A stretch of DNA of 7,234 nucleotides from Methanosarcinaceae archaeon (GTDB lineage Archaea; Halobacteriota; Methanosarcinia; Methanosarcinales; Methanosarcinaceae). The notes below the pieces were generated by a model, which was not told the origin of the DNA, made no database searches, and saw only the letters and a program-made list of their open reading frames with translations. The stretch spans positions 1-7,234 of the forward strand of contig DQIO01000207.1 in NCBI GenBank assembly GCA_020793555.1, in the 5' to 3' direction. A program made the translations under genes and the position numbers. This document shows, piece by piece, positions 1-5,794 of this stretch; within the stretch, counting starts at the first letter, position 1; every line of letters begins with the position of its first letter.

Positions 1-213
1 GCAATCTTAATTTCATTTTTGCAGAGGTCGGGCAAGGATGAATAATATATGTTACACCAATGTATCTGCAACATATTATTTCCATTGTTTTTTTAGTAAT
101 GGATAGATGCGCTGCCTGTGGTGCTGTGACATTGGTTTTAGTTTCAGGTAGAACAATTACATTAGCGCACCCATCTTATCAGATATACAAGTACGTTTTT
201 ATTTTGCGTTTGA

Positions 214-1194
214 CTACCATCGTCCCGGTATGAGAATACCGATCATACAAAAGATTGCAGTCAACAGGAACATTACATACGTTCCCTGCTTTTCAGTCAT
301 ATTGTAATAGTATGGCAGGACCCATTTTAGAGTAAGAGGGTTCGGGACTTCTAAAATTCCATCTCCTCTGTCTTTTCCAAATTTCGCTACAGGGAATTTT
401 CTTATTCTCCAGTAAACATACATCAAAAAATTAACCGTATGAGGGATAAGCATAACAAATCCACTTATAATAAATCCCTGTATGACAATGATCGTTCCAA
501 TTGTGGCACCAATTGTAAGTGATCCGATATTGCCCCAAAATATTTTGGATGGGTATCTTTCAAACAAGTAAAACCCAAGTGCTGCACCGGTTATGCTTAC
601 AATCGCAATGATGTTTTCCACGTCCTTGATCAGCACTGACTTTATTATCAGCGAAATCAGGACTATAATTGACAATCCTGATGATAGACCATTGTACCCT
701 GAATGCATATTCACAAGATTTGATGCCACAAGTACGTATGTCGGGACTATGAACTGAAGGTACAGTATCCCAAGTTCGAATGATCCAATACTTGGGAAGG
801 TGATTGTGGTATGTGTTGCATATTGGATGAGTGGGTATGAGCAGTAGTACATCAGCAGTAATTTGGATGTGCGTCCGATATCGATCATGTCATCCAATAT
901 GCCAAATATTCCAAACAATGCTATGACGATCAGCGCAACATAGTTTGTTTCTGCAAATTTAAAGAATAGTGTATTCAGCGAGAATGAAAGCATTGCAAGA
1001 AGTAAGATTGCAATTCCACCACGGGTGGGCACCATTGTAATATCTTTTTTGTAGTAATCCCTGACTATAATATCGCTTTCTGTAAATTTCTTGATAAAAA
1101 ATGGCATAGAAATTATAGTTCCTATTAACGGTACCAAGAAGTTGCTTGCAACCATTATATTTTGTAACACTATAGGAGAATCCAAACTGATCAT
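214..1194 (-). CDS. Polyprenyl/dolichyl-phosphate GlcNAc-1-phosphate transferase family protein (GPT/AglH/MraY-like)
   Basis: Integral membrane enzyme of the family that moves a sugar-1-phosphate from a UDP-sugar to a polyprenyl or dolichyl phosphate, the first step of N-glycan or surface-glycan assembly in archaea. From the ATG at 1194 it is 326 residues, normal for the family, with about ten hydrophobic segments. Motifs visible: GGIAIL (59-64), the metal-binding LDDMID (100-105), NLVNMHSGYNGL (159-170, the Nxx-N-x5-NGL pattern of the eukaryote/archaea branch), GNIGS (221-225) and PHTVNF (251-256). GNIGS carries Asn where MraY and human DPAGT1 have an Asp. The frame stays open to a TTG at 1212, but ATG 1194 is preferred: GGTGA lies 6 nt upstream, and a TATA palindrome centred near 1231 would start transcription near 1205, inside the longer version. 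The closest named protein is Methanococcus AglH; the actual sugar substrate is not shown by the sequence. Confidence 0.88.
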   Translation of the reverse strand: MISLDSPIVLQNIMVASNFLVPLIGTIISMPFFIKKFTESDIIVRDYYKKDITMVPTRGGIAILLLAMLSFSLNTLFFKFAETNYVALIVIALFGIFGILDDMIDIGRTSKLLLMYYCSYPLIQYATHTTITFPSIGSFELGILYLQFIVPTYVLVASNLVNMHSGYNGLSSGLSIIVLISLIIKSVLIKDVENIIAIVSITGAALGFYLFERYPSKIFWGNIGSLTIGATIGTIIVIQGFIISGFVMLIPHTVNFLMYVYWRIRKFPVAKFGKDRGDGILEVPNPLTLKWVLPYYYNMTEKQGTYVMFLLTAIFCMIGILIPGRW

Positions 1195-1223
1195 TTTTTT
1201 CACCAAACCCAATATCGTTTTGT

Positions 1224-1239
1224 ATTAATATATATTAAT
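1224..1239 (-). promoter_or_regulatory. Palindromic TATA region of the GlcNAc-phosphate transferase gene
   Basis: ATTAATATATATTAAT is a perfect 16-bp palindrome centred about 37 bp upstream of the ATG at 1194. An archaeal TATA box at this place would give a start site near 1205 and a leader of roughly 10 nt that still contains the GGTGA ribosome-binding site. No clear BRE was identified, so this is inferred from spacing and composition. Confidence 0.55.
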
Positions 1240-1459
1240 TAAAATGTTTTTCGCAAGCCCTTATCATATTTGAGGGATTTATCAAATATATACATTGTGA
1301 CTCCCATCAAAGATTTTTATGTATATTGGGGACAGCCAGACAATTTAGTTTTCATCCCTATATTCAATTTTGATGCCAAGTTGGTCAAGCGTAAAAATAG
1401 AGAGGATCATTATCCCAAGTATTAACGATGTGGTTCCAATACCTGCAAGCATGTACAGT

Positions 1460-1467
1460 AAAAAATC
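1460..1467. repeat. 8-bp direct repeat AAAAAATC, left copy (putative target-site duplication)
   Basis: This is identical to 1617-1624. In the minus-strand gene both copies encode GAT TTT TT in the same codon phase, so joining them restores the frame. Being A-rich, an 8-bp match alone is weak evidence; the frame restoration gives it weight. Confidence 0.5.
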
Positions 1468-1616
1468 GGTAGTGCCCCAGAAATCGTGACTTTCTATAAT
1501 AATCGTTATGTTGCAAGACTATAGGTGGATTTTAAGTGTGTTGCCATGAATCAATGCCATTAGCGGACTTGAACTATGGCAAAAGCACATTAGGTCATGT
1601 AGCTTAGAACACGATC
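1468..1616. mobile_element. Putative 149-bp miniature insertion (MITE-like) within the hydrolase pseudogene
   Basis: This stretch lies between two copies of AAAAAATC and carries no plausible gene. Its ends are degenerate inverted repeats: GGTAGTGCCCCA on the left and GATCGTGTTCTA read inward from the right, with 7 of 12 positions identical and nearly all differences transitions. Removing it with one repeat copy restores the reading frame of the host gene into a membrane helix and a sensible stop. Size, absence of a gene and flanking duplication fit an old non-autonomous transposable element, but no family is recognised and the inverted repeats are weak. Another kind of insertion or an imperfect tandem event is not excluded. 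Confidence 0.45.
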
Positions 1617-1624
1617 AAAAAATC
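1617..1624. repeat. 8-bp direct repeat AAAAAATC, right copy (putative target-site duplication)
   Basis: This is the partner of the copy at 1460-1467, 157 bp away. It lies where the hydrolase frame leaves recognisable protein (after SGDF) and runs to a stop six codons later. Confidence 0.5.
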
Positions 1625-2039
1625 ACCACTTGCGTGCATGGTCCCAAGATTTGTGAACATACTGATCGGGTGATTATAGAGCGGGAACAGGCAATAGTTC
1701 CCACTTTCGTGCACGATGTCATCCAACAGTAGATGTGATATGTATGCACTGGTTCCAAGCACTCCAACATATGCCGCTTTGTCCATATTGAGGTGCACGA
1801 TATATCCTATCCAGATTGCGAACATAAATGCAAAATAACTCGCAAGAACATTATGTGTAACCGGCATAAGATTTTCGTGAGTAAGTTGACCCGTTGTAAC
1901 ATAATTATACAGTGTGTCGATATCCGGCAAAATTGCACAAAACCCCCCAATTGCCTGACCATGATTATTTTCATGTCGTTTTTACGTGCGGCACGTCTAG
2001 TAATGTGTGACTTTATGCGGCATAAATGGCAACAGCGCT

Positions 2040-2052
2040 AAATACATATAGA
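2040..2052 (-). promoter_or_regulatory. Relic TATA-like element of the hydrolase pseudogene
   Basis: On the minus strand this reads CTATATGTATTT, centred about 24 bp before ATG 2023. That is the spacing of an archaeal TATA box for a leaderless message. No Shine-Dalgarno-like sequence precedes ATG 2023, which agrees. It supports 2023 as the ancestral start rather than the internal TTG at 1930. Confidence 0.35.
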
Positions 2053-2312
2053 AAAAATATAATGTGTGTCAATGGTTCCGGCATTTTTGTGTTTACATCA
2101 TTTCATTTTTATATAATCATGTGTATGGACAAATTTGTAAAATTAAGTCTCATGTATATGTTTATTCTTATAATATACTTTTAATGAATAAAAATATATT
2201 TGCAGCATCTCATCATAATGAGCATTATTATATAATCATCGGACGACACAATTATATATTATGTTTGTTACTGTCTAATTGTATAAGTTGTATGGGTGGT
2301 ACAATTTATTAG
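2053..2312. other. AT-rich stretch without a recognisable gene
   Basis: The open frames here are short, rich in Tyr/Ile/His/Cys codons produced by AT-rich DNA, and show no family motif. The only structure seen is a 7-bp inverted repeat, AATTGTA (2277-2283) and TACAATT (2300-2306), and a direct repeat GGTGGTAC at 2295-2302 and 2312-2319. The stretch lies just upstream of the PEF-CTERM-like remnant and probably holds the eroded remainder of that locus. Confidence 0.4.
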
Positions 2313-2432
2313 GTGGTACGAAAAACGAATTATAAGGTTGTTCCAAAATATTCAACAATTGCACTGTCAATGTTGGGCATTTTGGGACTCATGTTCGTTT
2401 TGTCCAGAAAATCCTTGCTATATTCGGATTAA
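2313..2432 (+). pseudogene. Orphan C-terminal tail resembling a PEF-CTERM protein-sorting signal
   Basis: A 39-codon open stretch, bounded upstream in frame by TAG (2310-2312) and ended by TAA 2430-2432, has no start codon that would make sense. It reads VVPKYSTIALSMLGILGLMF, then VLSRKS and a short tail. This is the three-part layout of the archaeal PEF-CTERM anchor: a short motif (usually PEF, here PKY), a hydrophobic helix and a basic cluster. In Methanosarcinales such tails end secreted surface proteins processed by an archaeosortase (family knowledge). No secreted-protein body or signal peptide was found upstream, so this is taken as the last surviving piece of a deleted gene. Being so short, it could be a chance match, but residue order and spacing fit closely. 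Confidence 0.5.
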
Positions 2433-2483
2433 GTCGGACTATATTTTTACAAATATATACAACCGAAAACGCAAATAAAATTT

Positions 2484-3448
2484 GAGCGACAACAGAGTAT
2501 CGCTCTTCTTGAGAAAACTAGGCTGCTTACACACACGAAGGCACTTACGGATAAGGCTTCGAGTCTATCCGAAGAACTCGTGACAGAGGCGTTCAAGAAC
2601 TGTTTTCAGGATGAGCTCAGCTTGCTCGGCACAAAAAAAACTTCGAGTGGGGATCGAGAAGGTAAAGGCCGCTAAGGGACAATTGTTGCACAAACTGATG
2701 CTGAGTGATGCGAAAATGGCAGCACACATCGGAGATGTCTTGAGTGAAGGAGAGTTCCGAATTGTATAGATTGCAGCGTTTTTGGCGGATGTGGCTACAG
2801 TAGACTATGACGTGCCTTTCATATTTGATAACCCCATCTCTTTATCAAGATTATGAGGACCAGGTTGTCGAACGGCTTGTGAGGCTGGCGCAATCCCGTC
2901 AAGTAATTGTTTTCACCCACAGGCTTTCTCTTTTGTCAGAGCTTCAGAATGCAAGCAAGAAACAAGGGGTTGATAATCAGGTTGTTTCCCTGCAAAGGCA
3001 ATCATGGGGCACTGGTGAGCCAGATGAACCGCCGCTTCCGACCCGGAAGCCGAAAAAAGCGTTGAACGCAATGTTAAATAGTAGACTTGCAAATGCAAGA
3101 AAGGTCTACGAAAAAACTGGCAGGTCTGAATACAACATACATGCAAAAGCTTTGTGCAGCGACATTATAATCACTATCGAGCGGAGGATTGAGTACGATT
3201 TACTGGCTTATGTAGTACAGCGGTTCCGCTTACCAGTTAATACTATGGGAAAACTTCATAGTATTACTAAAATCATTTACAAGGACTGCGAGTATATTGA
3301 TGCAATAATGACGAAATATTCGCGTTACGAGCATGCTCAGCCGGACGAGGCTCCCGTAAAACTCTCAGAACCAGACGAGATGGAACAAGACCTGAAAAAA
3401 CATATAGAGTGGTTGGATGAGTTTTCAGGCCGTGATGTGACAACATAG
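2484..3448 (+). pseudogene. C-terminal fragment of an AAA_13/RloC-like ATPase, frameshifted and interrupted
   Basis: Three adjoining frames give one continuous family sequence. Frame one (2484-2640) reads ERQQSIALLEKTR to FQDELSLLG. After the A8 run at 2633-2640 it shifts by one base to LRVGIEKVKAAKGQ and on to the ABC signature VLSEGEFR (2737-2760). A TAG follows (2767-2769), then IAAFLADV and VPFIFDNPIS. Around 2842-2845 the frame shifts again to QDYEDQVVERLV, the switch-His strand VIVFTHRLSLL (His 2918-2920) and an intact C-terminal region ending DEFSGRDVTT. Relatives have FDDPISSLDQDYE: here the second Asp is Asn and the SLD of the D-loop is lost with about 5 nt. Walker A and the coiled-coil body, some 400 or more residues, are missing upstream. 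Such ATPases occur with restriction or anticodon-nuclease defence systems. The block is GC-richer than its surroundings, suggesting acquisition followed by decay. The 213-residue frame starting at 2807 is not a true gene start. Confidence 0.8.
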
Positions 3449-3650
3449 TAAGCGCTCAGACGACACCCTCGTTCAACAAACCACCGCCAATTAAAACGCG
3501 CTGCTCGACAGGCGAACAACTTACCATCCCCTCGCACCTGCGAATCTGTATCCTATACAACAATCATCTATATGCATACATAAATAACATGAAATGCTAA
3601 TGAGCAAAACATCTGAAATCTAAATAAAAGCAGCAACACATAACCATACC
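3449..3650 (+). other. Intergenic stretch with the probable promoter of the CMD-family gene
   Basis: The first roughly 90 bp keep the higher GC of the ATPase remnant and may be its former downstream flank; no protein family was recognised there. From about 3550 the composition returns to AT-rich. TATA-like candidates are CATAAATAA near 3579-3587 and TCTAAATAAAA near 3619-3629. I cannot decide between them. Confidence 0.3.
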
Positions 3651-3655
3651 GGAGG
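3651..3655 (+). promoter_or_regulatory. Strong Shine-Dalgarno site of the CMD-family gene
   Basis: GGAGG lies 8 nt before the ATG at 3664. It is the clearest ribosome-binding site in the window and fixes this start. It contrasts with the apparently leaderless neighbours. Confidence 0.75.
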
Positions 3656-3663
3656 AAAATCAA

Positions 3664-3960
3664 ATGCCAAACCCATTGGAAACCATTGCAAAACTCGACC
3701 CTGACCTTATGAAACTTATAGAAAACAACGAATCACTCGCACTTGATGATGGTGCATTGTCAAGGAAGGATAAACTCTTAATAGCAATCGCACTGGATGC
3801 ATCAAAAGGTGCCGTTCAAGGCGTTCAATCGTTATCATTGCAAGCACTGGATGCGGGTGCTACAAAAGAAGAGATCATGGATGCAGTAAGAGTTGCCCAA
3901 TATATCAACGGAGTCGGATGTGTATATACTGCCGCAGCGGCTTTTAATGAAATATTTTAA
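3664..3960 (+). CDS. Carboxymuconolactone decarboxylase (AhpD-like) family protein lacking the CxxC pair
   Basis: A 98-residue all-helical protein. The core from LSRKDKLLIAIALDASKG (32-49) through ALDAGATKEEIMDAVRVAQY (61-80) to GVGCVYTAAAAF matches the small CMD/AhpD-like fold, which forms multimers. Some members are decarboxylases; others, with a CxxC pair and a nearby His, are peroxidase-linked thiol-disulfide proteins. Here the matching place reads KGAVQGVQSLSLQ, with no Cys or His, and the only cysteine is Cys86 near the end. A thiol-redox role is therefore unlikely and the reaction is unknown; a binding role or a cofactor-free active site is possible. Length is typical for a single-domain member. 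The ATG at 3664 is set by GGAGG at 3651-3655. It stands alone: decayed DNA lies upstream and a convergent gene downstream. Confidence 0.85.
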   Translation: MPNPLETIAKLDPDLMKLIENNESLALDDGALSRKDKLLIAIALDASKGAVQGVQSLSLQALDAGATKEEIMDAVRVAQYINGVGCVYTAAAAFNEIF

Positions 3961-3986
3961 AAGCGTATTTAAAATGAATGTGGTAA

Positions 3987-4002
3987 CCGCCGCATGCGGC
4001 GG
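3987..4002. terminator. GC-rich perfect palindrome between convergent genes, possible two-way terminator
   Basis: CCGCCGCATGCGGCGG can form a 6-bp all-GC stem with a CATG loop. It lies 27 bp after the stop at 3960 and 66 bp from the end of the convergent gene at 4068. No strong T-run follows on either strand, and archaeal termination relies mostly on T-runs, so a role as terminator or as an mRNA 3'-end stabiliser is inferred from position only. Confidence 0.4.
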
Positions 4003-4067
4003 ATTGCCTTGGCTTTAAAAATAGCTGTCAAAAAATCATGGAAAATATTTTTGCCCACAAAACGCGT

Positions 4068-4634
4068 TTATACACGTGACATTTTTGCGCGTTCCATAAC
4101 CCATGAAAGAAAATCAGCAGACGGAAACTCGTGGATCGTAGTCGCAATGACTATCCCGTCCCCAATATCTTTGGCAACCATGATCGGTTTTCCATCACTG
4201 TTGTTTAGTAGCACATCGGCATCGGTTTTTGAAAAATACCCATCGCATTCAATTGGCATATCGGCATCTGTTATGATGCATTGCGCACTGTTCTCATCAA
4301 CCTTTTGAACAAGTGTCGAGCCGTGTTCTTGTACATAAGTAAGCTTTATCGGCAACCAATCGTAGTTATATTCCGAAACCATTGGTCCAAACACCACAAG
4401 GATGCCGCCGTTTTTCACGAATTTTTCAAATGCCCTTCCGTTTCGCTCGATACCCGCAGCTATCTTTGTGTAATCGGGATTTGCAAAACCTGTCGGGATA
4501 ATGATACATTTGCAGGATGGTAAAAATGGTGTCCCAACTGCATTTGATAATATGCGCTGGCATTTGAGGTCATTATCCACAAATAATTTCTCAAATAGCA
4601 ATGGAGTATCCCATATAAGCATAACATCGGTCAT
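4068..4634 (-). CDS. Conserved-looking protein of unknown function, possible class I amidotransferase-like fold
   Basis: The 188-residue product has no assured family. It alternates predicted strands and helices in a Rossmann-like way: MTDVMLIWDTP at the start, CKCIIIPTGFANPDY (41-55), a helix, then FVKNGGILVVFGPM (72-85), and near the end GDGIVIATTIHEFPSADFL (158-176). A strand with PTG, a helix, a 'GGxLVVFG' strand and a late His recall ThuA- or GATase1-like domains, but the nucleophile-elbow Cys is absent (PTGF), so glutaminase activity is unlikely. The frame stays open to 4763, but that would overlap the opposite gene. ATG 4634 is chosen because the shared TATA element sits about 26 bp upstream, giving a leaderless message; no Shine-Dalgarno is seen. 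It is divergent to the methyltransferase, which suggests a shared role. Function is unassigned. Confidence 0.7.
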   Translation of the reverse strand: MTDVMLIWDTPLLFEKLFVDNDLKCQRILSNAVGTPFLPSCKCIIIPTGFANPDYTKIAAGIERNGRAFEKFVKNGGILVVFGPMVSEYNYDWLPIKLTYVQEHGSTLVQKVDENSAQCIITDADMPIECDGYFSKTDADVLLNNSDGKPIMVAKDIGDGIVIATTIHEFPSADFLSWVMERAKMSRV

Positions 4635-4653
4635 GTAAAGACGATAAGAATCC

Positions 4654-4667
4654 CTATATATTATTAA
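4654..4667. promoter_or_regulatory. Shared bidirectional TATA element between two divergent, leaderless genes
   Basis: CTATATATTATTAA sits in the 49 bp between ATG 4634 (minus) and ATG 4684 (plus), centred near 4660, so about 24-26 bp from each start codon. Archaeal TATA boxes lie about 25-27 bp before the transcription start, so both messages would begin at or next to their start codons. No Shine-Dalgarno precedes either gene. No second TATA-like element fits. Confidence 0.6.
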
Positions 4668-4683
4668 CTTATCCTTTACAGAT

Positions 4684-5751
4684 ATGACTTTAGCGACCGA
4701 AACAACATCGATATCCTGCCCCACCTGCGGCGGTTCTGAATGCATTGAGCCGGCAGAGGACATTCTGGATAACCTCTACTCCCTGTACATGGCATGTAAC
4801 AATTGTCCACCTGACCCAAAACTTCAAAAAGATGTCCCATTTCGGATCATTGAGCAGGAAGGATATGATAATACATCATGCAACAACTGCGGGGCGCGCC
4901 ATCTGGATATTGTTATGGCGAATGCGCTGGCAGTGATGATTGGGCATGGATGTCGAAGCAAGGATGCCCGCCTCTTTGATGTTGGAACACCTTTGATAGT
5001 AATCGGATGCCCGCTCGCATTTGCGCCGCGTCTTAAAACTGACGAACTTATTTTGATCGCTGATAATATCGACCAAAAGGTCGCAGAGAAACTTGTCGAA
5101 ATCCCTGAAATAAAAGGCGTCATAAAAAGAGTGGGAATTCCTACGCAGAGCGTGGGAATACTGGATACGAACAGCAAGCCGCATACTTATGAATTGCTCG
5201 CAGGATGCGATATGCGATGTGATGTAGTAGCATCAAGTTTCGGGGAACTGTGCATCTATAAGAACCAGTCAAAGATACACATCGAATTTGGACGCGAGTC
5301 GCCCGAAAAGATGCAGGTTCTTGAAGGATTATACATACAGGGACACCTGACAGGCAAGACCGTAGTCGATGGATTTTGCGGACCGGGGACCCTTGGGCTT
5401 ATGTGTGTGCTTGCGGGTGCAAAACATGTGATATTGAATGATGCATGGCGGACTGCGATCGAAAATACACTGATCAATATAGAAGCGAACAAGGAAATAC
5501 TGGGCGTTGGAATTAAAGTTGAAAAAATGGTTGACACATCAACACTGCCGGATATTGGAAATGAAACTGTTCATGTTGCACAGGCTAAAGGGGATGGCGT
5601 TGTGATCGACGTGTTCCATGGAGACTTTAGGAAACTTCTAAATGTGGAAGAGGTTGATGATTTTGATATTTGCCTGATCGACACATATCCATCAGTTGAT
5701 GCAACCGAATTTACAAGACACGATACAACAGGTCGTATGGTAATAATCTAA
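4684..5751 (+). CDS. Zinc-ribbon-containing SAM-dependent methyltransferase of unknown substrate
   Basis: The 355-residue product has two parts. The N-terminal 70 residues carry three CxxC pairs (12/15, 38/41, 66/69) plus Cys20, as expected for one or two zinc-binding knuckles; the third reads CNNCGARHLDIVMAN. A middle region (about 95-200) holds GTPLIVIGCPLAF and ELILIADNIDQKVAEKL. The C-terminal part is a class I Rossmann methyltransferase: motif I VVDGFCGPGTLG (227-238), an acidic residue after strand two in VILNDAW (Asp253), and a motif-IV-like DFDICLIDTYPS (327-337). The arrangement recalls RNA-modifying enzymes such as Trm5/TYW2, but their full motifs are not seen, so RNA, protein or small-molecule substrates are all open. 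The end, GRMVII, looks natural. ATG 4684 fits a leaderless message from the TATA element at 4654-4667. Its divergent partner at 4068-4634 may be co-regulated. Confidence 0.8.
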   Translation: MTLATETTSISCPTCGGSECIEPAEDILDNLYSLYMACNNCPPDPKLQKDVPFRIIEQEGYDNTSCNNCGARHLDIVMANALAVMIGHGCRSKDARLFDVGTPLIVIGCPLAFAPRLKTDELILIADNIDQKVAEKLVEIPEIKGVIKRVGIPTQSVGILDTNSKPHTYELLAGCDMRCDVVASSFGELCIYKNQSKIHIEFGRESPEKMQVLEGLYIQGHLTGKTVVDGFCGPGTLGLMCVLAGAKHVILNDAWRTAIENTLINIEANKEILGVGIKVEKMVDTSTLPDIGNETVHVAQAKGDGVVIDVFHGDFRKLLNVEEVDDFDICLIDTYPSVDATEFTRHDTTGRMVII

Positions 5752-5794
5752 TTTGAAGAACTAATACCATCAATACATGGATTGAATATAGTCG

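Larger units (their letters stand above)
1345..2023 (-). pseudogene. Broken YdjM/DUF457-type membrane-bound metal-dependent hydrolase, interrupted by a short insertion
   Basis: The longest intact piece (1604-1930, beginning at a TTG) reads PDID, then VTHN, a membrane segment and SHLLLDDIVH, the Asp/His layout of the LexA-binding, membrane-associated putative hydrolase family (PF04307). Two lesions are visible. Upstream in the same frame, ATG 2023 begins MPHKVTHY, followed by TAG (1997-1999), TCRT, TAA (1982-1984), then sequence running without break through GGFCAILPDID. Downstream the frame stops at 1604 after DFLIVF. Resuming at the second copy of an 8-bp repeat (1460-1467) gives DFLLYMLAG and a hydrophobic helix ending at TAA 1345-1347. 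Taking out 157 bp leaves exactly 174 codons, a usual length for the family. A TATA-like site lies 24 bp upstream of ATG 2023. A shortened protein from TTG 1930 is possible but would lack the N-terminal motif and the last helix. Confidence 0.72.

Noticed and set aside
1..175. Minus-strand frame open from 175 to the window edge, with an ATG at 85, reading VIVLPETKTNVTAPQAAHLS and onward.
   Set aside because: The composition is somewhat protein-like, but it is only 58 codons, lacks a convincing start signal and matches no family I know. It could be a partial gene cut by the edge; the evidence is too thin to call.
1288..1326. Inverted repeat ATATACAT / ATGTATAT as a hairpin terminator or operator.
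   Set aside because: The stem is short and AT-only with a 23-nt loop in AT-rich DNA; this is expected by chance and no function can be argued.
1997..1999. TAG in the hydrolase gene read as pyrrolysine.
   Set aside because: A TAA follows 12 bp later in the same frame and the gene is further interrupted downstream, so decay explains it better. The same applies to the TAG at 2767-2769 in the ATPase remnant.
2295..2319. GGTGGTAC direct repeat as a mobile-element boundary.
   Set aside because: The two 8-bp copies are only 17 bp apart and no element lies between them; it may be chance or a small regulatory repeat.
2064..2478. Two plus-strand open frames (2064-2312 and 2296-2478).
   Set aside because: Their translations are rich in Tyr, Ile, His and Cys, as expected of AT-rich non-coding DNA. 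The second is out of frame with the PEF-CTERM-like reading of the same bases.
2807..3448. A stand-alone 213-residue gene starting with ATG 2807.
   Set aside because: Its first dozen residues are an out-of-frame reading of the Walker B region; homology with the ATPase continues upstream in another frame. It is part of the pseudogene.
2913..3537. Minus-strand open frames across the ATPase remnant.
   Set aside because: They are antisense shadows of a sequence with clear plus-strand homology and show no motifs.
4635..4763. N-terminal extension of the minus-strand gene at 4068-4634 up to 4763.
   Set aside because: It would overlap the first 80 bp of the methyltransferase gene on the other strand and cover the shared promoter; the extra residues look like an antisense reading of the CxxC region.
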